From Antrodiella citrinella (Eukaryota; Basidiomycota; Agaricomycetes; Polyporales; Steccherinaceae), in the NCBI GenBank assembly GCA_004802725.1, contig SGPM01000321.1:1-30657 (forward strand): 30,657 nt of DNA, given 5' to 3'. The position numbers were made by a program, and so were the translations under genes. Each line of letters begins with the position of its first letter. The first letter of the stretch is position 1. This document shows, one piece after another, positions 1-9,437 of this stretch. Below the pieces are notes generated by a model that worked only from the letters and a program-made list of their open reading frames with translations, was not told where the DNA came from and ran no database searches.

Positions 1-798
1 CGTATTTGCTCCTAGTCTAGGGTTAGGGTGTCAAGGAAACCCCGTGTCGGGGTTATGGTCAAGCGCTGAGCCTGGACTAGTATGAGTCACGATCAACGTT
101 CAACAACAACTCCTTGATTCTACGAAACTCTTGACCTATAAGGCCTTACAATATTGCCCTAGCCCGCTGTAGAGGACTATGTGTATGGCCGATATCTGCA
201 TTTCAATCGCGCTATTGCCAATGAACGTTGAAGATAATCACCATGATAGTGAGCCTTGACCACCGTTTTTTTCTCTGTCCAGACTCGCCACAACCATGAA
301 CTCACGGTTTCGCTAGACATCCCCGCAGGATATGTCCCTAGATCTTTTATTGACAAAGGAGATATGACTCGAGATTTTGCATTGTGCGACTCTTTTTGTC
401 CTCCACCGACAACCGCCGCAGAACACCACACAACTTCGTGTTCTTGTTATCTAATATCGATTCCTCGTAACGCTTGGGTCGTTTTGATTTTGGCTATTAT
501 TGACTGCCACTTGGAACTCGGTACGCCGCACTCACTGTACTTCTGCGGTCGTTGCTGACGGTCGGCAAAACACTAAGTGCTTCTCTCCACTCGCAACATG
601 CGAAGAGCGCGTATCTATACTCCGCGAGTCAAGCTCCTTTGTGCCACTGCCCATCCATGTATGTGCGCAGCCGCCTCGTACTTTGTAGGTGCGGAGTTTG
701 TAACCATAGTCCATTGTTCACTGCCTCGTGGCTTTGCTATCCTATCATGATCATGGACATGAGCTATGGCCACCATCCAGAGCGCTTTGTAGCGGGCA
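1..798. other. intergenic region, no gene seen
   Basis: Open frames here are short, overlap on both strands and show no domain-like sequence or consistent splice pattern. Apart from the hairpin at 38-54 and the TATA-like site that follows it, I see nothing to annotate. The last 100-200 bases are presumably the promoter of the gene starting at 883. Confidence 0.5.
38..54. repeat. small GC-rich hairpin
   Basis: AACCCCG (38-44) and CGGGGTT (48-54) are perfect reverse complements around a 3-nt loop. No function can be assigned; it lies in non-coding sequence. Confidence 0.4.
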
Positions 799-804
799 TA
801 TAAA
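799..804 (+). promoter_or_regulatory. TATA box of the kinase-like gene
   Basis: TATAAA lies 79 nt before the ATG at 883 and is followed by a pyrimidine-rich leader (CTCTCCATCTCCATCTC), as is common at basidiomycete promoters. Confidence 0.55.
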
Positions 805-882
805 GGTCTTTCATCATTCCTTCGTGTCATTTCTCTCCATCTCCATCTCAATACCTCAGTTGCTTCACCACATAGACCCCTC

Positions 883-3166
883 ATGACGAGTCTCAGTATC
901 CCAGGCAGCGATCGCGTCGTATGGCACCAAACATGGCCGCGCAAGCCGAACGGCGGCGCCCTCCCTCGGAACCCTGCTCCCAATGGCCACCGACCTCCGA
1001 ACAGACTCATGTGGGCTCACACGTTCGACGAATTCTGCTGGATCTCGCGGTATACCGACATACCCAACATCCGCACCATGTGGTCGCGCTCCATGATCAA
1101 GGAATTCGGCGAGCTCTACAACTCGGAGCTGGAGTACGCGTTCTTCGAGTGCCCCGAGTACGTCGCGGAGCCGCGCAAGAAGAAGCCGTGGCCGGTGTTG
1201 AAGATGAAGGGTGAGGATGGGACTATGAAGGGCGTGCGGATGGACCCTACGCTGGGCGTGCTTGACGAGGGCTGTGATCACGAGAGGTTGCCCCTACGCG
1301 TGGCTATCATGGTGGACTCGGACGACGATGTCGGAGACGGCGAGGACGTAGACGGTACCGTGAGGACGCTCAAGCCAGACGGAACTTGGTTCTACCCGTT
1401 TATCGACATGTTTGACTGGCGCAGGATGGTCTACAAGACGCGAACACATCAGCAAACCGGATTCACTTATTACTACGTCAAGCCGCCTTCCAACTTCTAC
1501 TCTATGAGCTTGGCGGAGGTCAGGAGGATAGGAAACAATGATGTGGTTGTCGACAAACCTCACGAAGATCAGAAGGTGGACGGACTCGCAGACGTCGAAG
1601 GTACGTCGTATTCCTGGTTATACAACTGTCCTAAATGGTCTGATCAGAGCATGTCTAGAAGCAGATGAGGACGCGTCAGAAGATGGCCAGGAGGATAGAT
1701 CTTCAGACATTGATGAAGGTATGTAGGTTCGCCGATCACTGGCATGGTCCTTGACTGACGTGTCGGAGGAACAGATGAGGACGTGTCCAATGCGGATTCA
1801 GATGCAACTATGGACTGTACAGACGAGGGTGGGTCCACACCTCCCCCCAACGCAGTCTCCAAGCCTGAACCCGCCCCCAAGATCAACCACTTCTCTACTA
1901 GCGGTATCCCCAAACTGGAAGAGAAGATTCCGGCGCAGTACTTCCCTGACACTTTGGTTGTCCACGATCCGTACGGCGTCTCTATGGGATGCGACGATCG
2001 CAGCTACGGCGGAGCCTACACAAACGACTATAGCGATGACGAGGGAGAGAAGGTGTACGAGGCAGGCGCAGATGCTGAGGCGAGGAAGACCACACGAGAT
2101 GCATTCGTTTATAAGCGAGTATATCCTGTCGCTCCATCTCCTACCCCTTCGAAGGACATACACGACAACACGATCAAAACCGAGGACAGCAAAGGTCCGG
2201 AGTCCACTGCACATCTCTACATGTATCCTAAGCATCGTCTTGGTGTTGGCCACCACTCCCACGTCTATCTCTCCCCTCTCGAGCTCCCCGATCCGCTGAC
2301 GACGTTCACCTCATCATCTGCTCGTCCGGGAACGGTCCTCGTGGCTGCCAAGCTCGCCATCCAGCAGCGACAGGCCCGAGATCTTCTCGCAGCCGAAGCG
2401 AAGACTTACAATGAGTTTCCGGAGCACCTTAGCGACGAATACTGCGGACTCCACCTGCTGTCGCCGTTCCAACAGACGTTGGCTCCTTCCTGCGCGGTCG
2501 TACCGAGGTTCTATGGATACTATGTACCCGTGTATCATGATAGCGAGAAGCGGGACTCTAAGGGGAAGTTACGGTACCCGTGGCAGAAGAGAAGCCCCAT
2601 CTTGTTGATGGAGCACTGCGGTACTCCGATTGAAGCTTCAAAGCTGACTAGGGACGAGCGGTATGTGAACACCCCCTTGTCAACACCTACTATCGCTCAC
2701 TGACATCTTGACGTCCAGGGCAGACTGCTACTCCCTCCTCATGCGCATGCATATGGAAGAAGTCCATCACGGATCCTTCTACGAACGCAACATCGTCGTG
2801 CAGCCCGGCCCACTGACCAAACCTCCCGTCGCACGCTCGCTCAAGGACCCGTCCTTCCGCGTGATCGACTTCGGTCGCACCATAAGCTGGCCGGAATGGC
2901 TCAAGAACGAACGCGGAAAGGACATGGCCGCGTACAAANCCGACCAGGAAGCCATCCGGCGTGGCGAGAAGAAAGCGTCCGACATGAAGTTCTCGATGGG
3001 CGGCGCTGGGTGGTGGGACAAGAAGAAACGCGACTTGACGGAAGAGGAGGCGTTGTTGGAGGATTTAGACAATAACCCGTATTGGCGGTGCTTTGAGTCA
3101 AAGATGGCGGAGGAGTGGAGGGAGGCGAGAAAGGAGTTGGGCTTTGATCAGGTGGAGCCCATTTAG
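883..3166 (+). CDS. fungal protein kinase-like protein, probable pseudokinase
   Basis: Four exons (883-1600, 1659-1718, 1775-2660, 2719-3166) joined by 56-58 nt GT-AG introns give an open frame of 703 aa. The N-terminal half is acidic and unassigned. A kinase-like fold follows: a glycine-rich-loop-like stretch LGVGHHSHV (from residue 415), a VAAK lysine (K452), a hinge-like LLMEHCG, a catalytic-loop equivalent HHGSFYERN (571-579) and IDFG (604-607). The usual HxD Asp is Ser574, while the loop Asn579 and the DFG Asp605 remain. This resembles the divergent kinase-like proteins expanded in mushroom genomes; catalytic activity is doubtful. The start is the first ATG after the TATA box. One N lies in the last exon near 2939. 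The family assignment is from motifs and memory; the role is unknown. Confidence 0.8.
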
Positions 3167-3623
3167 TGGAATGNCTTGATATCTGTCCTGGTGTAAATAT
3201 GTGTATGAAGTCGCGTGGTTGCACCCACTGTACTTACTCGTAGAATACTTGTTTTTCGTCTNATTGATATCTGTCTTGAACCTTACGTTTCCCTGCAGGA
3301 TANGTAGTATCTTANANGCCAGTCAGCACTCTTGACCAAGGGACCGGTACAAGCAAGGTACAAGTTAGTTGACGTGACTGCGCTNTCGTGACACAGTGTA
3401 CGCCACAGTAGTCACACCGGGTCACGCTGACAACCAGTAACACNNTGACGNGCACTCANCNTNANTCTNTNCNNNCNNNNCTTNCNNNTCNTNCCTTTCN
3501 TNCTTCATACGCTTCGTAATCTGTGTATCTCTTTTCCTCGATATCTGCTTCTGTGCTTTGAACTATAATGTGGCCTGGAAGTCCGAGTCTGGGACGCCGC
3601 AGCAAATAATGAATTCNTGAACC

Positions 3624-4007
3624 TTACGTGACTCGTCGGTGTAGCCTTTTCCNTCCTGAGATGATTCGGCCCGGCTCATCGGAGATGAGTGGTGGCAGGG
3701 TTGTGTAAACTANNCAGAAGCCGCGATGACGAGAAACCTTGGGTGTGAATACTACTGANGGATGGAATGTGAGTTTCGGGACTAAGATATCTATTCCTAC
3801 CCCTGCGACCAGCCGGTTGTCATCCCATTCGTATTGATTCATTGCGGGGTCATCATAGACTCCACCTTTTATGACCTTTGGGAAGAGCTTCCGCCCGTTG
3901 CTGCTTTGATGCATNGCTGTCTTCGTTTGGATCNAGAGAAGCATGCAACTGCAGAGGCCTTGCTGAACGATCCNTTCTTCTTCGATGTTACTGGGGTGTA
4001 GCGACAT
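3624..4007 (-). CDS. doubtful small open frame, unrecognised
   Basis: A minus-strand frame of about 127 codons with several N bases. Its middle (for example GGVYDDPAMNQYEWDDNR) has a composition unlike random sequence, and a TATAAAA lies about 170 nt upstream on the same strand. I recognise no family and see no confirming splice structure. It may be a fragment or chance, and the undetermined bases make the frame unreliable. Confidence 0.2.
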   Translation of the reverse strand: MSLHPSNIEEEXIVQQGLCSCMLLXIQTKTXMHQSSNGRKLFPKVIKGGVYDDPAMNQYEWDDNRLVAGVGIDILVPKLTFHXSVVFTPKVSRHRGFXXVYTTLPPLISDEPGRIISGXKRLHRRVT

Positions 4008-4176
4008 GGTTGTCTCACAGTTCCGCGATCAGTTGTAGGGCGAATATGATCTACTTCCATTTAGGGAGCACTGGTAAGGTTCGCCGTNGTGAGAATAATC
4101 GATCGAGCAGCATCCGAGTCAGCCTCTTCGCTCGCGTCGATGGCTCAAATCGGAGGATGTGCAAGGCGAGACTCGG

Positions 4177-4183
4177 TTTTATA
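4177..4183 (-). promoter_or_regulatory. TATA-like site on minus strand
   Basis: TATAAAA read on the minus strand (CTCTATAAAACCG context), upstream of the doubtful frame at 4007-3624 and downstream of the DJ-1-like gene that ends at 4294. It may belong to a small minus-strand transcript. Confidence 0.25.
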
Positions 4184-4293
4184 GAGGTTTGATGCGATAA
4201 TTGNTCACAANACCCCTTGTCTCACTCGAAAAGAACTCGTGTCAAATTGGACATCCAGTCTCAGGTCGGGTCTATACCGCAAATANANGTCAA

Positions 4294-5155
4294 CTACACA
4301 AGACCGTAGAAGGCAGCATACTCGTCATCTCCTTCACCGCGTACGTTGATCTCATTNATACCTCNAATCTTCTTAGCGGCCTCTTCTCCTGCAAGATGCA
4401 ATACGAACGCGTGCCCCATGTCTATGCCTGTACACATTGCNCCNGTCANAAGCAATTACTAGGACCGATCGAAAATTTTCCGCACCGGAAGTGAGACCGG
4501 AGGAGGTCCAATAATTCCCGTCGACAACCCAGCGGGCCTTTACAACCCAATCTATACCGAAGTCCTTGGTAGCGTCCTGCACGNGCCATAGTCAATGTCT
4601 GCTTCGTCACCAGTGAACCATGAACAGAAAATACTTTGATTTGGTTGAACATGAATTTGATCGTGGTCGCGCGTTTTCCGCGGAGCAGACCAGCCCGTGC
4701 CAGCACCCAGGAGCCGGTACACACTGAGAGCATGTACTTGACTCCTGGTGCTTGCTTCTGCAAGAAGGAGATGACGGAAGGCGGCAGGACTTCAGGGAGC
4801 ACCCCGGCACCTGTATAGTGAGGACGGTCAGTATATTTTTCTTTTCGACGTGGATGAATATGCACATACCTCCAGGAACTAATACGATATCGAACTGTTC
4901 ACCGTCTTTGACACTGTCATACGACCTCGTCGGCAGCAGGGCAGGCCCGCTCCAGGGTTTGGTCAGGCCTGCAGTCGGAGCCAAGTACTCTATTTCGATA
5001 GCGACTTTGGACGGGATGTTGTTCCTGCTTTCGGTGTCGAGGACATTCTCAGGCGAAAGGAAGCCGAACTGCTCCACACAACCTTGGAAGTCGAGGAGGG
5101 CGACATCGGGGAAGAGGCAGACGGCGAGTTTAAGGATCTGGAGAGAGTCAGACAT
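4294..5155 (-). CDS. DJ-1/PfpI family protein (isocyanide-hydratase-like)
   Basis: Four exons (5155-4870, 4810-4635, 4576-4486, 4427-4294) with 58-59 nt introns encode 228 aa, the usual length for the family. Diagnostic segments are FDIVLVPGG around the first junction, the nucleophile-elbow motif SVCTGS with Cys126, KARWVVDGNYWTSSG and the C-terminal tail AAFYGLV. This is the class-I glutamine-amidotransferase-like fold of bacterial isocyanide hydratases and ThiJ/PfpI proteins, widespread and often duplicated in fungi. The expected role is a cytosolic hydratase, glyoxalase-like or stress protein; the substrate cannot be told from sequence. The last exon holds a few N bases and all junctions keep frame. 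It ends TAG at 4296-4294. Confidence 0.9.
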
Positions 5156-5574
5156 TATGGTGAATGCAGACTTAGTTGTGGAGATTTAGGTGAGTTGGAA
5201 TAAAGTATGTAGCCACAGATGCATACCTTTAAATACTCTTTCCTCGTACGGCGTGCACATGCCATACCGTCCATACGTACACAAAGGACACGGCACGCTG
5301 AGTCTACGGCAGCATTGAAAGGTATTATCCGGGTGCGATAAAAACTGCTTGGCAAAATATTAATCATCTTGTGGGGGACCACATCTTCATGACGCGTCGC
5401 GGCAAGTTTGTCGGGTCATGAGCGTCGAATATCTGTAAAGGCTTTTTTTCAACTCCCATCACTGGCAACTTTGGTATCGGAGAAAATTCACCGAATCATA
5501 TGAGAGCGTCAGCTTAACAATCAAGAGTCGCCTAACCTACAATGACCCCTCGATAGAATAAATCTGAATAGTCG
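5156..5574. other. intergenic, presumed promoter of DJ-1-like gene
   Basis: Nothing coding is supported here. Minus-strand transcription of the gene starting at 5155 must begin in this interval, but I see no clear TATA box. Confidence 0.4.
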
Positions 5575-6094
5575 TCAGACCTTCACGCGCCAAAATTCCC
5601 AGTCTTGCTTATAAACAGTGCTCCGAGGCCCAAAACCACCGGACTTATCGACACGGTAGATCTCTAGTTTCACCTGTATAACCGCCGTACTAAGCACATT
5701 TGCTTTCCGAACCGGTCGAAGAACGTGACGACTACACGCTTGAACGAGTCGCCGCCTGGCGTCCTTGTTCCTGGAATGAAAACTACCGCTGCGTCGCAAG
5801 TCAGAGCGCAAAAGATGAGTAAAAAAAATGTAGAACTCACGCGATAACCCCACGATGAGTTCCAGCGGCATCCGCGCCACAGATACGTGCGTACTTTTTA
5901 ACGTCGCGGATAGCATGCTTCATCTCCTTGGGTTGACGCCTATAGACCGAGGTATCGGCGAAGCGGGTCGCAGCGGTATGTATCGAAGGATCGGCATGTA
6001 CAGCTTCAAGGCGCGAAGTGCGGTGCCTGTTGAAGATCCTGCTCGCCGTGGTGCGTACGCGGAGGAAAGAAGCACCGAGAATCCTGGGAAACAT
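5575..6094 (-). CDS. possible small protein with mitochondrial-type N-terminus
   Basis: Two exons (6094-5841 and 5788-5575) joined by a 52-nt intron with GTGAGT donor, CTGAC branch-like site and CAG acceptor give a continuous 155-aa frame. The first 45 residues are rich in Arg, Ser and Thr and poor in acidic residues (MFPRILGASFLRVRTTASR at the start), resembling a mitochondrial targeting peptide; the whole protein is very basic. A TATATAA lies about 146 nt upstream on the same strand. I recognise no family. The consistent splice signals and frame favour a real gene, but chance cannot be excluded, and a plus-strand frame of 83 codons overlaps the first exon. Confidence 0.35.
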
Positions 6095-6239
6095 GTTTGG
6101 AGCTGAGGTAGGGAACTGGGGTAGGCTGGTGTCACCGTGACAGATATGATCGAGGAGGAGTGGTATGGATGCGGTATTCTGAAGGGTGGACGGTCGTGGC
6201 AGGCGGAAGAGTGGTGGTTTGACGGTTTCGAGCGCGGTG

Positions 6240-6246
6240 TTATATA
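6240..6246 (-). promoter_or_regulatory. TATA-like site upstream of small gene
   Basis: TATATAA on the minus strand, about 146 nt before the candidate ATG at 6094. This is a plausible core promoter if that gene is real. Confidence 0.3.
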
Positions 6247-7175
6247 GGTTGACATTGGGATTTGGACTAAGTTGCGGTCAGACCCGATGTCAGCCATTTT
6301 TCCGGCCCACTGCGTAATCTGGTCTCCTTTGCCCTCATATACTTAAGTACCTGTCGACGCCCAGTAGCTGATGTGTTTTCTGCTTGCCGAGTCAGAGAGA
6401 GTCCAGGAGGACGAGACCGAATGGAGGTGTAAACCAGCATGCTCGGCTAGGAAGAATCCTGCTAGAACGCAGCATGGATTGAGAAAGACATCACGACGGG
6501 CAAGCGTTGGCAACAGATGCTGATAGTATTGATTCAGGTTATCTACAGTCCATTGAATGAGAAGACGTAGTGACCCGTATGTATGTGAGACGCACTTGGT
6601 GTTCCATCGATTACAATCTAGCTCTACCATTGTTGTCCCTCTTAATGAGTGTCCCGAGGCATTTGGGGGCGATTTGACAGATGCGACACCAGAGATGTTC
6701 GTTCTACGACGCGAGGCATGGGTGCAAGCCTTGTTGTCGACCAAACGTATGTACACCCAATGTCACCCATGATGAAAATTGAGAAGCAAGTCAGGATCCG
6801 CTGATTCCATGGCGACCAATATATGTCCACGGATCAATACATATCGTCCACTAGACAGGACACGCAGTATAGGAGACAACTCTGCCTGCGAGAATCGTTG
6901 TTGAAAGTGCATTTGGCCGGATGTCGGCTGAGTAAGCGTACACCTGCAGTAATGAACTATCCCGGGGAGTCCTCTTCCTTTTGACTATGCAGAGACTTAG
7001 ACAAAGTTAGGCTTTTGAAAAATTTAACGAACAACTCACCAAGCTCAGCGCTCAGGGCTACGTAAGACTGGAAAATCAAGTATATATTTGAGACATTGAA
7101 CATACCAATAACCCAAATGATTTCACCGTGACTGGCAGTGGCGCTGGCGCTAGATACTAACCCTAACCACAACAG
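6247..7175. other. intergenic region / missing 5' part of HSA32-like gene
   Basis: No convincing gene. The first exon and start of the downstream phosphosulfolactate-synthase-like gene should lie toward the right end, but no ATG-containing exon with a compatible donor phase was found. The minus-strand frames at 6343-6756 and 6957-7313 have no recognisable content. Confidence 0.45.
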
Positions 7176-8232
7176 GACGGTCCCGCCAAAAGGGCACCAC
7201 AGAGATCCGTGGACCGTACTATGCGCCCGCGACGAAGACCTACCTCGACGAGCTCCTGAGTGACTGGGGCGAGTATGTGGATGGGGTGAAGTTCGCGGGA
7301 GGCACGTTCTCATTGATGCCCGAAGAGAAGTTGAAAGCGTTGATTGAGGTGGCGCATAAGCACAGTACGCGACTGTATCTTTTTTCAGATAATGTTCTGG
7401 ATGTTGGTGACTTTGGTAGATTGCTACGTGAGCACGGGTGGGTTCATTGAACGCGTCCTGTCGACGTCTGCAGGAAACAAGGATGTTATATCAAAGTACC
7501 TCATAACGTGCAAAAACATGGGGTAGGAGCGTACATCTTCATGTACCAGCGCATCTCATTCCCCGACGTAGCTTCGACGTGCTGGAGATCTCATCGGGTT
7601 TCCTCTCCATCCCTACGCAAGACTGGGCCTCACTCATCGAGTTCACCACAAAACATGGGCTCAAGCCTAAACCGGAAATCGGCGTTCAGTACGTCCATCC
7701 TCTGTGAACATCCAGATTATGACTCACTTGTTTTTGACTCGAAGGTGGGGCGCCGGCGGTGATGCATCCATCCAAGAACTCGAGTCCGCAGGAACCAGGG
7801 ATCCCAAATGGCTGATTGACAGAGCGAATCTGTTCCTGCAAGCGGGTGCACACGTACGTTGATCAGTCGCTACGACCGTCACATCGTGGATTAACAGGAC
7901 ATACAGATGATAATGATTGAGAGCGAGGGTATCACGGAGAACGTGACGTCCTGGCGCACCGACGCTATCAGCGCCATCACGTCCGCCTTGCCTGCCGAGA
8001 AAATCATGTACATCCTTTCCTCATCCTTTGGTCTCCTTGCATTCGATTTGAGATACCCTATAGGTTCGAAGCGGCAGACCCGGACGTCTTCGCATACCAC
8101 ATCCAAAATCAAGGGGCGCGCGCTAACTTGTTCATCGACCACTCCCAGAACGTTCAGCTCGCGTGCTTGAGGAAAGGCATCTGGGGAACGGGAGACACGT
8201 TTGCGAGGGTGATCACATTTGAAGGGGAGTAA
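7176..8232 (+). CDS. phosphosulfolactate synthase / HSA32-like protein (5' end unresolved)
   Basis: Six exons (7176-7364, 7420-7522, 7572-7688, 7745-7853, 7907-8007, 8064-8232) with 49-56 nt introns form one frame of 261 residues ending TAA. Conserved family blocks appear in order: TEIRGPYYAP, VKFAGGTFSLMP, YVSTGGFIERVL, LEISSGFLSIP, KPKPEIGVQWGAGG, MIMIESEGITENV, FEAADPDVF, NLFIDHSQ and GIWGTGDTFARV. This is the TIM-barrel ComA family: in archaea and some bacteria it adds sulfite to phosphoenolpyruvate, and in plants it is the heat-stress protein HSA32. The fungal function is not established as far as I know. The first exon is not visible: upstream in-frame sequence meets TAG at 7151-7153 with no ATG after it. 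The gene converges on the PIG-L gene. Confidence 0.88.
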
Positions 8233-8286
8233 GAAGCGTATGAAGTGCATGGAATGGAATTGGAAGATCCAATATTTGTGGACAGA

Positions 8287-8324
8287 AGGTTGATAATAAA
8301 TTCAGAGGTTGATAATAAATTCAG
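8287..8324. repeat. 19-bp perfect tandem duplication containing AATAAA
   Basis: AGGTTGATAATAAATTCAG occurs twice back to back (8287-8305 and 8306-8324) in the 108-bp gap between the convergent stop codons at 8232 and 8341. Each copy carries AATAAA on the plus strand, so it may duplicate a polyadenylation element of the plus-strand gene. Confidence 0.8.
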
Positions 8325-8340
8325 AACGCTTGAGACAGCT

Positions 8341-9277
8341 TCAACGTTGCACTTGACGCGTCGCCGGGAGTACCTCTACCCACTCGTTGACCCACATGTA
8401 CCTCGAGAAGGAGACATAGAGCCACCGGAACCATACGAGCTGCGACTCATGTTGCCGCATAGCTCGCAATGCAGCAACGTACTCCGACATTCCAGAAACA
8501 GCCACTGGTATTCCGGGAAGTTCAGACTTTGGCCCTGGGACGAGCTGTGCGATATAGAGGTCCAATTTGGCGAGGAGGGAACTGACAAATCCCACGTATT
8601 TGTGGATGAGTGGGACGGTGATGAGTGTGAAGAGACGTGGTGCGGGTGTTTGAGCGGTAGAGGGGAAGGTAGATATGAGATGAGATATACCGCGAGGGAG
8701 GGAGATGTGATTGGGATGTGAGGAAATGCCTTGCCCGTCGAAAGTCAGGATCTAAGAGTAAAAGGACGTGATCAGATCTATGCGTTGATACAGCATTGTC
8801 CAACACTGACAGTGGTGATAGCATGCTCCAGTACATAAGGTCGTACCACGCTGGCTATGACTTCTGCATCCCAATACATCGTGATATTGTCCCTCAGCTC
8901 TCTGCAGAAGAAGACACGGATGTTAAGCATTCCAAGTCTCAGTCCGTAAAATAGGTCACGTACGGATGATCAACTACCCAGTGCTTATCGTCCCCAATCC
9001 CAAGAACCTCAAGACTCCGCTCCAGCTCCTTCTTCCGAAAATCTCCAAGCCCGTCCGCATCGCCGACGGAAAGACACAGTGAATGTAAAGCAGAAGGACC
9101 CAAGTGCTCTTGTATCGACAAGATGGTCGGCGAAAAGAACATGCATTCGTCGTCCGGGTGCGCCGTGACCAGTAGAATTCGGGGGTTGGATTCGAAGCGA
9201 ATGAGAGAGCTCCATGGTCGTACCAGCAAACCCAGGAGAAGTGAGATGATCAACATTGGAAACGAGAGGACGAGCAT
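8341..9277 (-). CDS. GPI12: N-acetylglucosaminylphosphatidylinositol de-N-acetylase (PIG-L)
   Basis: Three exons (9277-8964, 8901-8811, 8751-8341) with 62- and 59-nt introns encode 271 aa, a normal PIG-L size. It removes acetate from GlcNAc-PI, the second step of GPI-anchor synthesis, on the cytosolic face of the ER. Visible evidence: an N-terminal hydrophobic anchor (residues 2-19), the metal/catalytic motif AHPDDE (39-44), CLSVGDADGLG, the second histidine motif SSHPNH (145-150) and the C-terminal signature HESQLVWFRWLYVSFSRYMW. The ATG at 9277 is chosen because the open frame upstream has no ATG and the anchor begins there. It is convergent with the HSA32-like gene and divergent from the decayed gene at 9438. 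It looks intact. Confidence 0.95.
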
Positions 9278-9437
9278 TGTAAGTTGGAAGGTACTGGGGT
9301 GATTCAAGTTTCACACGATATAGTACTTGTCTGTTAGTTTGTTTATGATCATCTCATACTAATCGATCAGTGGTATCTCCCGAACTTCTCCAGGAGTTCA
9401 TACACTTTGCTAGGTGCTGCGATGATGCGGAGGATAG

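Larger units (their letters stand above)
3167..4293. other. low-quality intergenic region
   Basis: The interval carries many undetermined bases, densest at about 3444-3510, where a pyrimidine-rich stretch is mostly N, C and T. No recognisable gene lies here apart from the weak minus-strand candidate at 3624-4007. Confidence 0.5.

Noticed and set aside
20..28. Telomere-like GGGTTAGGG word
   Set aside because: Only about one and a half repeats; not a telomere array.
6343..6756. 137-codon minus-strand frame
   Set aside because: No domain-like content, splice signals or promoter; probably chance.
7161..7168. CCCTAACC resembling telomere repeat
   Set aside because: Explained as the intron branch-site region (CTAAC) before the acceptor at 7175.
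6957..7313. 118-codon minus-strand frame
   Set aside because: It overlaps antisense to the first recognised exon of the HSA32-like gene.
8245..8721. 158-codon open frame on the plus strand
   Set aside because: It is antisense to exon 3 of the PIG-L gene, whose family match is clear; no plus-strand family is seen.
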